From Tanypteryx hageni (taxonomy: Eukaryota > Arthropoda > Insecta > Odonata > Petaluridae), in contig CM054113.1 of assembly GCA_028673005.1 (NCBI GenBank), forward strand, positions 204,963,504 through 205,027,503: DNA of 64,000 nucleotides, in the 5' to 3' direction. The notes under the pieces are model-generated. The model was not told the DNA's origin, did no database searches, and worked only from the letters and a program-made list of their open reading frames with translations. Shown piece after piece: positions 23,601 through 38,600 of this stretch. A program made the position numbers and the translations under genes. Position 1 is the first letter of the stretch, and every line of letters begins with the position of its first letter.

Positions 23601-26600
23601 TTTTCTATGGAATCATATAGGTTTTGCTGTAAGTGGATAAAAATAACCAATCACAAATATCATGAAAAGTTTTTATGGAATATAAAGCAAGATTCCATTA
23701 ATATATCAAACATAAAAAAATGGAAATGGCAATAATGAAAATGAAAAAAATTACATTTCAGGACGTTATTATTTTTCTGAAAAAATAAAAACAATAACTC
23801 TTGAAACATTGCCAAATAAAAATTATACAAATGTAAAATAAATCAAACTCAAACATAATTCAAACAGTATATAATAGGGGAATGAAAATCATTAATGAAC
23901 TAATCTTTAGCAGAATTAGAAATAACAAACAGACGTGTACGTTCACACCATAACACTGTGCACCAAATGTGCACATGTATGCCAGGCATAGCAGCCAATA
24001 GTAAAACAACAGAGCCACCATCCAGTGAAAAATTAAGTATCATTGTGCAAAAAAAATAATTTTTCTTCATGAATTTTAAATCGAGATATTTAATATTCTT
24101 GAGAATATATAGAAAACATTTTTTCAGAGCTCCTTACTTCAAGGGACCCCTGGCATGCACCAAGTGTGACTCCTCTTATATCTGTCACTGTTCCCTATTC
24201 TCCCATGAGTCATTGTCGTAGTGCTGTTCCATTTACCATGATGTATGCAGCAAAACTTTATTATACTAATCTAAGAGCAATATTCAACTTAAAAATACCA
24301 TTTCCAGCCAATGATACTAAATTTTTAAATGACTCAAGATTTGTAGAAAAATTTGAAAATTTTCAAGGTTTGTAATAAAACTAAAGTATAAATGACCAAA
24401 CATCCCAAAATTTATATTTATGGAAAGAATCTATAATGGATGTTGATTTCTACAACAGCATCAATGATTATATATTGAACGCTGTTAGACACAACATCTC
24501 CAATACTTACAGTAGCTAGTCATGATTAAAGTGACCAGATTTCAGATAAGCCAAAGCGGGACAAAATCTGTTTGCAATTCTGTAGGCAATTCACGGTGAC
24601 CGACTACAGTTCAACTACTAATTCCGATAAATTGAGACGTCCATTTTTTCCATTGCTTGAGAATTTGTGTAAATTCACAATAATGGAAAAAATGGTTGCA
24701 TGTATACAGTTGGTCCTCCCTTTTATATTAAAAATTACTTAAGGAAAATCCTACAATAAGGGGTTTAAAAATAAAAATGTTGTTAGCATTAAGCATTTAA
24801 ATTAAGTAGTGAACCATTGTTCCAGTGTTTTTAGCACTTCTAAGATAGTGTGATTTTACTTAAACAATTTTTTTCTTAGAGGAGTGCACACAACCAAAGA
24901 AATTTCAAGATTAATGTCTTTTCTAAATTTCTCCAACTTTCTCATGAATTTCTAACTCCAAACAATAAATTATTATATCTTCCTTTAGTATATATCTTTA
25001 GACCAAACTGAATTAATTCTGACATTTGTTTGTGGATGATATCTGTGTCTCTGAAATGAGTGAATAGTTCCACCAAGCATCAGTATCTCAGATGCATCCC
25101 AAAACTCCTTCTCAAACTGAATTAGACATAGACGATGAGACGCCATCTAGGCTGATACCGATACCATATAAACTTTATGACACGTTTGAATAAGGGAAAT
25201 CCCAATTAATAATGTCATAATTTATTTTGACATCTGCAAAATGCTATTAGCCAATGTGAAAGCTGCATCACGGCCGATTGGTTATCTGCATCATCTGCTT
25301 TGTTGTGGATGAGGATGATTAATATTCTTATGATTATTATTATTTTTCTTTCATTTGCTGTTATTATTTATGTATCTTTGATTGTCTTATGATGTTTAAT
25401 TCATTGTTGTGAATTGCTTTATCTTATGTTCCATTTCTTGTAAAAACATTTGAATAATCGGGACATTCATCATCAAGATATTCAAAAGCATGACAATTTT
25501 GCATCCCCTAAAGTTTTTGGGGGACAGCAGGACATGTTGCTCAAAAGCGGGACTGTTCCACCGAAATCGGGATGTCTGGTCACCTTAGTCATGATGTGAC
25601 TCAAAACCTTGACTCAGCAATTTGTCATATTTCAAATTATAATGATTCAAGGAGTCTATGTTATATGATACTTGACTCAACCATGGCAATGTGAACACAC
25701 TTTAAAAGTAAAAGAATCGTGAAATTCATGTTTATGATATTATTATAACAGTGGAGGTCATTATTTGTCCAATTTAATTTATGAAACTTAAAAATCTTTT
25801 CCCAACTTTATTTACATTCATAAGGTTTGGAATTTTGCTATATTACAAACAGAGGCAGATGGTGGATTTTTGGGGCCCTGGACTGTTTTTTTTTTCAGGG
25901 CCCTCAACATAAACATAATAAAGGAACAATAAATAATAATAATAGATGATAACAATAATAATCACAAGAGTATTTTATCACAAAACAATGAAATATTCAA
26001 TTTCATCCACATTTTACTTACATTTAAAAAAAATAATTTAAAAATATAAAATAGGAACAGTTGTAAAACAACAATAAACTATTTCTATATTTATATAATT
26101 ATCGATTTATTTATATTATATCATCCTTATTGCCTTTAAATTACAATAATTTTTATAGTTCTTCGTATGTTAATGACTTAGGTATATCACTCTCTGTTGA
26201 TAATAAACAAGTAATTTAATCTTTGGTTCGACATTGTTGATCTAAATTTATTTTTAATATAAGCCATTTTTGAAAATGACCCTTTTGCCTCCCAATTCGT
26301 TATAGGTAATGTTAAATATACTTTCAAGGCAGTGTAAAGATTAGGAAAAACATCCATTAATATCTTATCAAATATTATTCTGTTAATATCAGGGCATCCT
26401 AGACCAACACTTCCATTTTTTTAAATTTTGTTCTTTAGAAATGCCTTAATTCATTTTTTAAAGTTTGATCCAAATTGCCTGAGTTTTGATCTATCATTTT
26501 ATTTATACTTTCTGTATCTTCTATGTCTTTGCTTTCATCTGAAATATCAAAAAGAAATTTATGTTATTTCTAAATTTTCCTATATACTTTCTCTGTTTAA

Positions 26601-29600
26601 TTCAGTAATTAATGTGTCAAGAATGATATTCAAGGTTTCAACACGAAATCTATCCTTTCCTGTTATTCTATTGTTGTCAGTGCCTCCATCTGAAAATCTT
26701 TTTGTCATAATTCTTTTTTTCGTATATATATTGGTTTTTTATTTTGAGTCATATAATTTTAGAAAATTTTTCATATTCTATTAATTTCTCTACTGTATTA
26801 ATAGAATATTTTGAATCAATATTTTTAATGAGGATAGTATCGCAAAACCTTGCTTGCTTTAAATCCAAGCCAGGTTTCTGCAAAGCTTTGCTAACACTAT
26901 TAAATCTCTAATATTTCCTCCTAAAATATTAATATTATTAAAATCGCGGTTTCCAAATTAAAGTTGACTGGTTTGGCATGGAATAAGATGGAAATATTTG
27001 GAAAGTAATTTAATAATTGTGGTTTAACATACTAAGAAAAAATTTTTCATGAACAGTACCAAAATACAGAGAACTTTTTCATTTCAAATTAGAATTGTGC
27101 ATATCGTACGCAAGATGCAAAAACAAAAAAGTGACTTTTGGGGGCTCTTAGACAACCGGAGCCTTGGGCTACAGCCCAATTAGCCCATATATAGATCCGC
27201 CCCTGATTACAAAGTTAGTCTACTTAAGGCTCACTTTCACAAATATATTGTACAACTACATTATGTTTAATTATGTCCACAAATAAAATACTAAAAGAAA
27301 TAAATTGTTAGTGTGATGGCAAGAATGGAGTCTGCCCAGATGAGCGGCTGGGAGGAAGAGATGATGTGACACTGGTTTCTGGAGAAAGGCGAGCGGGAAT
27401 CACAAGAGTTCTATACCGGCGTCCTCTCACCACTAATGAGGGAACACTGGACCGAGCAATCCCATTGAGGGGGCAAGTCAGTGTCCTTGCTGCCATTGGG
27501 CCCCTCAATGCCCGCAAAGAAGCCAATGCCCATGGACCAGGAGATAAAACTTCAGGTTGGTAGACAGTCCAAAATTAGCTTCTAATTATAATTATTTTTT
27601 ATCACAAACAAATACAAAGAAATAATTTTCATCAATTTCTATAAATTTTCACCCATCAGTTTTTAACTCAAAATGAAATATCCATAAATGGTTTTCTAAA
27701 ACCATTGTAAAACTTGATTAATTAATTTAAATTACCAAAGCCCAATTTAATCTTTAGCTCTATATTTTAATTCAAAAATATGCATACACCCATACAAACA
27801 TATATCCACAAAAACATACTTAGTTTTGATTATTATTAATTTGTTTTGGACATTTAAGCATCTGTTAAATTGTTTACCATCAGCATCCTCAGTGTTTGAT
27901 AGTCAATCAAAGCCACTTAGGTATATCAGCATATTTTACTGCACTCCAATTTTTTCATTGCTTCTCCTAAATTTCAAAAGGTAATTTAATGAAACATGTG
28001 TCAGTGAGAAACCTATATCCATATTCCTATCCAAATGTATATTTGGTATGGTAGCCTAGACTGAAAATCCTATCTAACAATAAGAGTCAGTCAGATGTGG
28101 TAGTAAATGTGTTACTGCAATTTTATGATTGTAATATGTACCCAATATAATATGCACCCAGGTTTTCAGAAGGTAAGATTATTACTGTTCTCTATACTGG
28201 CACTAACAAGCACACTCATCCCCAAAATGAAATAATTGGCAATCATTCATCGCATAAACAATAAAATATACATTATTAATAATTATTAGTGAAAAATTTG
28301 TTAATATATGCAGTAATACCTTATGCAACATGAATTCTGAGGATACATTTTCATTATTACGCTTTAATACCTACATGTCCACTCACAGTGATTACAATTT
28401 CGGCATGTTTGCGATGTTGCCCATTGAATAGTGCAATTAATGCCATGAAACAGTAGAATTCATGTAGATGCCATAAATATTTTATATGTATCTAGGATAA
28501 ATAACGTTACGTGTATTGAGATCGCAATGGCTACGCTATTAGTTATAAGCTTCAGGTGATTCAATACACAAAAGACACACAAAAACCGAGTAGCAGCACG
28601 TCATTTTGGTCCACCTTCCACAGAAAAAAATGATTCATGAATGGAGAAAACAAAAAACTGAAGCTGATGGTAAATGAGAAACGTAGTCTTCGTAAGGTTG
28701 ATCTTAAATGGCCACAATTAGAGGAGGAAGTAATGGATAGTAGAACAGAGGAGGTTTGATATTGCTGTATCGATCAAAATCGTTATGTACGAGACAATAA
28801 GAGTTGCAGAAGAAAAAGGACTAGTTGAGCGTACATATCGTTATTACATATGCATTCCATTTATTATTTATCCCATTAAATTAAAATATCATCTTGCACT
28901 TAAGATTAAGTAAGTACTATCGGTATACATACAACAAGTGTGGCACACTCCGACATCTTTAATTAATGCGACTGCCAAGTTCATGCAGTTCACATTTAGC
29001 TATACAAGTCTCGAAGCAATTATGTATGTTCTAGATCATCTCTATTTATTTTACGAATGAAGTTTACTATAAAACATTATATTAAACTGTTATCACGCTG
29101 GAATATTTTCTGTAAATGTTGCTGAGTACAAACTTAATCATGGCTGAAAATGATATATGACGTGGCTCTTCGTAAATGCCTTGGTGAACCAAAATACTTT
29201 TTCCCTGAAAAGTCTTCTAAAAGCCAGAGTGTTTCTTATACCCCGGTGCGTCTTACATACCACAAAATATGGTAATTCTTATTTTTACTTTTAACACGGA
29301 TATTTAAATAGATATTCCATCAAAATGCAACATTAATAACAACTATGCTTTATCAGTGACAATGTGACTGTAAATAACTATTATTGATAGGCTAATAAAC
29401 TGTTTGCATTTGTTAACATGTATAATACAGACCCTAACTTTTTGGTCAATTTTTTGTGAAAAATGTGTATTATACATGGAAAACTACGGTAATTGAATCA
29501 TAACAGAAATTTTTCTTTTGTGCTTTAATGTCTTTGTTTCCTACTTTCATGTTTAGAAGACATTCGAATTGACTTCAGCAGCCATAATGACCATTCATGC

Positions 29601-32600
29601 AAAGTACCTCTGGAAACTGCATCCACAGTGGATGATGGAATAAAGCCTTGGCCCACTGTCTATATTCAAGGAGAATCTGTATTCTCTGCTCGAATTGGTC
29701 CTACAGGAGGGAAAAGAGGCTATACAGCTATTACAGGTAAAAATAATCCGCTGTTAAGTCATACCCAATCATCCTGATTTTGCCTAAAAAATTATTATGC
29801 TTTCTCTGATATAGTTGTAATCAACTTAAGTAAACATTCAATTTCCTTTATTTTACAGTAATTTTGTTAACTAAAAAGAATCTTGTTTGTATCTAAAAAA
29901 AGGAATTGGGAAATAATTCTACTATGAGAGAAATTACATAATTTTGAGATAATGCCTTTCCATATCACAGACTGTGAATCAACCATCCCTGACCTTAATT
30001 CCAGTCATTAAACAAGTGATAATATAAAGAATATTTTTATAAATAACTTTTATATAGATAACTAGGGGATAAGCCTGTCTCTGACAGGAGAAATTAAAAA
30101 TGAGCCAATGCTGTCTGCTACACAATTCAAAGTATGTTGTATGATCAAGTCAACTATGCGTTAATATTTGCCAAGGAATTGCGTGATGGAGTCTGTGTCC
30201 ACGAATTTTTCATCACCCTGTATATGTAGTAATAAAATATTTCCAGGAATAAATTTATCAATTATATGAATGTGCATTTTTTGATCATCTATCCATACTG
30301 CAACTGTCTGCGAATGGGTTAATATACAACTTATAATCACATTTTAAATGGAACATCTTAATTCCATATTTATATATTCATACTTTGCTCAGTTAAACCT
30401 TACTGTCCTGGAATTGAACTTGGACCATTATACAGGCAACTCTTGTTCAATGAACGACATGCATTCCTGAAAAGCATTTGTAATATAGAAATTCGCTGAA
30501 CGATCGTGATTTTTCCGTTGACTTCCCCGTTAAAACTCCTGATGCATTCCAGACAAAAGATTTTTTATTCTTGAATTTATAATTCTTAGCTATTAAAATG
30601 TCTGTCAAAGCAACAGCAACATTGGATCAACTAGAAAACCGAAGCAACAACAATCGAACATAGAAGTATGTACTATGCCATCTATTGTATGATATAAGAG
30701 AATTCAACTTTTGAATGAAAAACAGAACCTCCTAACACTGTCAATAAAGAATTAAAAATTCCTTGTGATTTAAACATCTTCAGAAAAATAATTAACAAAA
30801 AGTTGAACAGTTATGAGGAAAGTACGATAAATCTGGCCATGGCAATGGCTTGAAAACAAACCCTCATGATGTAACGATTATGTATGAATCACAAGAAAAT
30901 GAATGCGACCAAATTTAGTCAATCTAAGTCTCAGACTCAAGTATAGAATGGCTGTGGGAAACACTGCATAGTGCTCTTCCTTTTTATTGGTACACAAGAG
31001 TTCCTTGAAGTCTAAGTGGATATTTGTAAATATATTTTGAGTAACAAACAGCACATTCAGTGACGTCATATTAAGCCTCTCAAAAAATGCAGGTAATAGG
31101 AAAAATGTGTGATAAAGTGGACACATGAAGAATCAATGGGTAAACAAGACTGTTATTGTGACTCCAAGAGCTTTTGTAAACATCTGTGTTTCTTCGATCT
31201 GAGTTGGATACATATTATTTAATTCATTAAAGTGAAAAGAATTTTTGGCGAAAAGTAAAGCTATAAAATTCAATTCATTCCTTAAAGTGAACATTTGTTC
31301 AATGAAGGTTCGTGAAAGAGAGTTACCTGTATTCAGTGATGAGAAGAGTACCAAAAAAAAGTAACTGGGCTCATTTACAATTACTTCATCTTCTACATTG
31401 TACTCAGTTACATGTACCAATTACATTCTTAAAAAATTAATTAATTACAAGTATGAGTAAATTACAATTACACTTCTGTATGAATTAAAAATGTCATCAC
31501 TTTTAGGTTAATCAAAGTCTAAATCAACCATTGTCTTATCTTTACTGTTTTAATGCATATCAGTCAGAATTATCATATTATTGTCAGAAAAAATTAAAAT
31601 ATCATTTATGTAAAACATTAGATCTATCCAGCTAAAGGTCCTAAGTTCATTGAGTAATATAAAAATGTAGCTACTTTAGAAGAAAACAAATATTTATTCA
31701 TGGGTTTAATTTTTTCAACAAAATATTTGCATCAGTACATGAATCTTACAATTTGCTATTCATCTTGCAGAAATGCTGCATATTAAACCCATCATCTCCT
31801 AATTTTGCTCTCCTTGGTGTAAGGACCTCGTTTTTGCATGTTTCCATTACCAACAAGTGTGGAAAGGTGTAATCCATGTCAGAGTAGACAGAGTTTCCAA
31901 ATGTGTTCTTTGAGACAAATTTTACTAAAACTCCCCAATACCAAATTTCATTAAAATATGTCCAGTGGTTCCCAAGTTGTAAAATTTTTAATTAATATTT
32001 TTTGGAATGAACAAAAGAACATCAAAAATCTTATAATTACGTAAATACTTGAATTTCATTTTCTTTAAATTTATCATAAACCTTAATGTTTTACAGGAAA
32101 CATTATTTGATAAAAAATGCATATTTAATTATTTTATTTAATTTAAGTTCTCAATATTTTTCTCTCAGATGAGCATTTAACGAGAGTCTTTCCAAGTACA
32201 TTGTAAAATACATGTAGATCTTCATGTAAAGTGGTCTTAATTATTATCTGATTTTAACCAAAATTGGAATCGGTCAACAAATTTTAGCGAAACTCCAAAA
32301 TACCAAATTTCATCGAAGTACATCCAGCGGTTCCCGAGTTTAAACATGCGAACGGACGGACAGATGGATGGACGGATGTACAGAAACGAACTGCCCTATA
32401 TGTGTTCATTTTGTGCACTTCGTGCAAAGAACGCATAATAAGTAAATGCTCAATGAAGGATGCTTGATAAAATATCTAATCGTTAATAATCGATGCCAGT
32501 AATTCCAGTCGAATAAGATATCGACCGAATTAGATATCGTGCTACCATTGACTGACATCACGCTGCATGCCGATTGTGAATCATGTCGATAGCTATATTG

Positions 32601-35600
32601 AACCCATACCTTTTCACAAAAAATAAATAATAAGAATAGCAAGTAACAATTACTTAAATGTAATGATTAGTTCTGTCTGCAATAAAAGTAGATTACAATT
32701 ATTAATGACATTATTTTTTAAGTAACGATTACAAGTAAAAAATACTCAAAAAGTAATTGTTACCGGTAACTCAGTTACATATACTCCCCATCACTGCCTG
32801 TATAATACAGTGATCACCCATAAGCCTCTTTAAGTGTCTATTTAAAACTGAATGAAGGATTAAAATAGATTCATTAATTTTCAAGTTATTTAACATTCTT
32901 TGGGATTTGGATACAAGAATAGAAATGTATAAATTACCAAATAGAAGTTAACATGAAATTTATTAAATTAGGCCAAATTTATGGACTTTTCACAAACTGG
33001 AAATATGCAAGTGAAACGACCACCTTTTATAGAATACTTACATTATTAGTTGAAATAATACATGATTTTCAAATTCAAAGGCTTTCTTGCCTTAAAGGAA
33101 GTCATAATAGTCATTATTATTGATAACCAGAGAAATTTTATTTCTAACAAAAGAATACATTTTTACTTCATTTAATTTTTCAGGTTAAAATATAATTATA
33201 GTGTAACCTCTTTATGTCTGGCATTCCAAAATTAAAGCTGATCCCAAAAATGTGGCCCAAAATCATCTCTTCTTGTGGTGGCCGTCTTTCACTCTAGTAT
33301 TTTTACACCTTCCATTATCACCCCAGATAACCCAGCTATTTATTTAAGGATCCTGGGATGGACTATTTAACTAATTATACTTTGGATACCAGAGGCTTCA
33401 ATTTGTATAACACACATATGTACTACTATTTACAGTCCATCAGTACATAACTGGAAATGGGACTGTCAATCTCTGCCTAAATTTTGTCAGTCCCAAAAGC
33501 TAGTGCTGTTAAGAGTTCCACCATGACCATACACAAGATGGCTACTATGCACAGCCATCTATGTACAGTGAAACCTTGATATAGCGAGAGTTTATTAAAT
33601 TAATAAAAAATTTGTTCTAACGAGTACTCGCAATATCCAAAAATAAAATCTCATATATGTAATGTTAAGAAATTGATGGTGACAGTGTTTTTGCTCACTA
33701 CAATGAAGTTCTCATTATATGCCATACTTGTTCTATTGAGGTTACCCTGTATATGACATTAATGTTCAGTTTTAACAGTATTGTATTTGCTGCATAAAAA
33801 GTTATTCTTAACTTGCCAAAGCTTGTGTATCTGATAAATCAATGTAGTTTCCTGAAATCTGGGATATTCACAGTCCCAAGAATGCTTGATTTGAGAAGTT
33901 CACTAAGTTTTGCACCAATAATTTCCTGTAATTGTGCACTTATGCATCTCCCTTATTTTTTGAGCCACTAGATTTAGATGATGCGAAGTTTTCATTCAGT
34001 GAAATTAAATAAATTATTGTTATATTTTTATGTATAACAATGGCATACTTTCCTTCAGGTCAGCCATCTTGGGGCATTGCATGGTACATCAATGATATGC
34101 TCATTCCAGAACTTTATGTAGAAAGAGGACAGACTTACACATTTGTCGTAGAAGGAGGTAAGTAGAGTACTAATGGGTAATAATTGCTGTGAATTTTATC
34201 TTGTCAGGTTAATCTATTTGGTTTTTAAATTCACTCATCCAGGAAATGATCGTACAAATCCAGCTAGATACCATCCATTTTACATAACGGATAATCCTGA
34301 AGGAGGTTTTGGGCAAAAGACAGAGCAAGAACAGAGGAAACAGAGAGTGTTTGCTGGGGTAGGGTATGATTCTGATGGATATCCTTATCCTACTGCAGGT
34401 AAGAAACAGCTAATACCTTCTTATGTTAATAACTACATATAACACCATGGACTTCAGTATAAAAAGATGCAAGGGAAATCTCTTTTTAAGCTAGCTATAA
34501 TAACCTAAATCTTACTTACTCTTGGAATCAATATAAATCAGTGAACAAATCAGGTATCAGTTTAGCTTACCTAAATCGATGCTATTGATTAGACTCCTAT
34601 CTCCAGGCATCCCTCACTCAGCGCTCTGAATTGCTTCCTGTAAAACAGAGGGCTAACTGAAACAGCATTTAGCAAGGGAATTTTTCTCATGAAAACTAAT
34701 GTAAATAGATTTTATCTGTATTTCCAACCTACTCTCAATGCTAACTCCCAATATAAGGTATATTTTTCTGCTTAAATCAGAGAAACAGTTAAAACATATT
34801 CCATATTTATTCACATATAAGCTGCAATTTTTTCACAAAATTTTCATCTCCAAAATGAGGATGCGGCTTATATGCGAGGAAACAAAATCAGAAAATCCAA
34901 AAATGTGAGATAATCATTGAAATTCACTAAATGGCTAGGTAGGTAATTTAATGAGTTGTATGTGATGTGTAAAAACATAACGTAATCACTGAAACATAAA
35001 AAGGAAATGTAATTATTATTGATGATGGAGTTATAGATGTCAGTTTTTGCACCGACCGCTACTGTAGTGCCAGGAACCCACGAGAAAAATCCCATAGTTT
35101 GACGGATATCAAGACATCGTCTCAGTTTAGTTTCATAATCCAATAATTCTATTGTAAGAAACATTTTGGTGGCATTTCTTTCAGTTTGAAAGTTGTGATT
35201 TTTCGTCACTTTCCACGTGCAGCATGTTTGTGTAAAATGCGCATTCCAAGATTTTCGGTAATATTGTACTTTGCATCCTGCATAATGAATATATTGCTGA
35301 TCGGTTACAAATCATTTACTGAAATACTTTATTATTACAAACAATACCAATGTTTACTGATATTTGTGTACAGTTAATGATACATATTAGCAATTACCCA
35401 GTGTTTTATGCCTAATCGTGATTTTTTAAGAACTGCTTATTTTCGGAAACTTTTTCTCCCTAGATTGTCTCATAAAACAAGGGTGCGGCTTATATGCAGT
35501 GAATACAGTATTAAACATATAAAAATATACAGATGTTACCTAAATTAGGAATGAATTTAATCAGAATGGGGGATCTCCTCTTGTGGGAAGCCTGACCACT

Positions 35601-38600
35601 CCTTGCTGAAGAAAGAATCAAGAGATATCTGTACATTTGCTTTCTTCTTCTCATTATAAAAGAGTTGCAGCCATTGGTAGCAATGTTGTATCCAAGGGGA
35701 GGCCCAGGGGATTTTCACCCCCTGTGGAATAAAATTTCCCATCAGAGAAATATTTATGAGGAATTATACAGGTTAATTGAATAAAAAACAGCTAATTCGT
35801 CCTTTTTTGTAGCCCCAAATATTGAAGCTGCACCTGAGATTCTTGAAAATCTGTGGCCCATGAAGAGATTTAATATCAATATTCTAATACTACTTTTGTT
35901 TTGATCAGATCGAAAGTAAATACTGTACTTATAATTTTTAAATTTTTATATACATCACTGAAATAAAATTTTCAAGGAAATTCAAAGTAAGTTTTATCCA
36001 GCCATTGTACATTATAATCATGTACTTTGCTCTTAAAAAAAAGTGGGTAAGACCTCCTCTCAAAGTTTTACTTCTGTATACGGTATATCCTCTGCTTTTT
36101 TTACAACTACAGCACTGCACATAATGGTATTTATGCTAGGTATTTACAAAATTTTGATCACATCTACCACAATTATAATGCTCTGTGGCATTAATTGCGC
36201 TATTCAACTGGCCCATTAGGAACTAAATCATATGACTAATGTCAAAAATGCATCAAAATTGTAATTAATGTGAGCAGACATGTATAAAAGCGCAATAATG
36301 AAAATGTGTCCTTGGAATTCATGTTGCATAGGGTTTTACTGTATATATTAACAATTTTTTCACAGTTAATTATTAATAATGTATATTTTAAGGTTTTTGT
36401 GACAAATGACTGCCAGTTATTCCATTTTGGAGATGAGTGTGTGCATTAGTGTCAGTATTGAGGACTGTAATAATCTTACCTTCAGTGTATAAGATGCATG
36501 TTGATTTTACGGGTAATTTTTCTGGAAGAAAGTCTTATATGCCAAAAAATATGGTATTTATTTGAATTTATATAAATTGCCGTATCATTTTCATTTGCCT
36601 TATTCATAAAGTAAAATGTAAATCACAAAGTTTCTTGTTATCTGTTGCAAATTTAACTCCACATCTATAAGATAAAGATAAAATTTCACATTCCTGTTTA
36701 AGCTATTTTTAGCCTACTTTTCAGTATAGAAATAGGTTTATAGTTTCGTTGTTGTGCCTGTCTGTCCCCCCCTATTAACTGTTGAACCAATAGACCAATT
36801 TTCATGACACTAGGTGAAAATATCTTGCTACTGGGGCTGAGCTCCCAAGGATAGTTTTTGTTGCGAAGATTGAAAGTCCCGGGTTTGATTCCAAGAACTA
36901 TCCTTCCCATTTGATTTACATGTGGAAATCTGAAATCCAATGTACAGGGTAATTTTCTCTTGCACATTAAAATATCTTAGAATTATAAAATCAGAGCAGA
37001 ATTTGTACTATTCTCTGAGGAAAAGAATGGAGATTCTAATTTTTATCATACAATATTGCTTATACACATAAATACTGGCGTATTTGCAGTTTTTATCACT
37101 AATTTCAAGTGTTGGCATTGCAACGACTCTTGTTGGACTCGGATTTGGTATAGTCTAGTATTATACATACACACATTATTTTTGTCACACAAATACGTGT
37201 GATCAATTTAGTTTTCCGTTCAAATGTATTTTTAATATTTTATAACACTAAAATATGAAATTTGGAAACACATCCATGGTAATTTTTATTAATGCTATTA
37301 AAGCCAATACAAGTAATTGCTGCACCACATTTTATTTAAAATAATTATGTGGAATATCACTCATCTTTTTTTCAAATAAATATTGTAAATAACCTCCCAA
37401 TTTTCAAGTATTGAAGAGATCATATGAAGAATTGAATTTCAACGTGTCTTGACGTCTCCTTTCAAAGTAGATTTCAGCGCACCTTGTAAGCCTGATTTTT
37501 AAAAATATTTCACAAGTTTTCTACACTTCTGAATTAAAGCAAATGATGTTTCATTAGAAGAAATAGAAATATCTAAAACATTATTTATTAAGTGTGCTGC
37601 ACAATTGATTTTATTGAAAAATTTCAAAGCAGCTTTAATATTTGCGCCACAGTCACTGACAAAAATAATATTCTTCAAGTTACTATAGATACCGTATTGT
37701 TTTAAAATTAGCAAAAATTCATTCCTTATATACTCCCCAGTTTTCTTTTCGTCAGGATCAAGATGTTAAGTTCACAGAACATGATTGCATAACATGGCAT
37801 TCTTTACATAGTGTAATGTGATCCCTAAATAACTGACATTTTTGTAATTATCTGTCCACAAGTCCAACGTGATCCCACTCCCTATTGTACCTATGTAGGA
37901 TATAAAAATATGTTGATAAAATTTTGAATTCATCATTGAGTAAAACCTGTTTGGATTCTACCATTTAGCTGGAAGATACTGTGAGTGGACACACAAAACA
38001 ACTGATCAGTCTCGAATCTCAGAGACTTTTGAAACCTTTTTAACCACTCTAAGGCTGGTATGTGATGAAAGCTCTGAGGCTAATGGTCCAGCCTACCTCA
38101 ACTGGACTGTTGCTCAGGAGACGCCAGATCTACTGTATTATCAGGTATGTTGTATTATCTACACATTAATATAGCATATTTTAAAGTAAAAAATCAAATT
38201 CACTTAGATATATTCAGTGTGTTAGAATTTCATTTTTTATCATCATCTTAACAAATTTTCAAATTTTTAACTTTTGTTGATTTTTTGAAAATGTTTATGC
38301 ACAGTTTGTACCCGCCTTAAAGAATGCAATTATAACTACTGTACTCAAAAACTGACAATGACAATTTAGACAACTTTTTCAAGGGTGAAATGGGAATTAA
38401 ATCTATATAATAAGTGCATTTTGTCAGTCTGTCAGAAAAGCCGATAACACTTCATATCTATCATATGCAAAGGTCTCGGGTCATGGCACCATGACAATTT
38501 ACTTTTTATTATTCTGTGCCCAGCCAATTCGCCTCGCTTACACACAAATGGGTATCTCAGAGGTAGTGCAATGAATAACCGGGGAGGGAGGAGGGAAACC

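Larger units (their letters stand above)
29737..34058 (+). other. Intron with hAT and Tigger-type elements
   Basis: The intron is 4.3 kb. Outside the elements listed separately it is AT-rich and featureless. A lone Tigger-like end (CAGGCAACTCTTGTTCAATG at 30433, preceded by TA) has no visible partner. Confidence 0.6.

Noticed and set aside
26428..26784. 118-codon + strand frame
   Set aside because: Phe/Leu/Ser-rich AT-driven frame inside a hAT element whose real coding relic is on the other strand.
27308..27526. 72-codon - strand frame
   Set aside because: Complement of Skeletor-type exon e; the + strand frame has splice sites and DOMON similarity.
30433..30600. Possible Tigger-type element starting CAGGCAACTCTTG
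   Set aside because: Only one end with a TA is visible; no partner end could be found.
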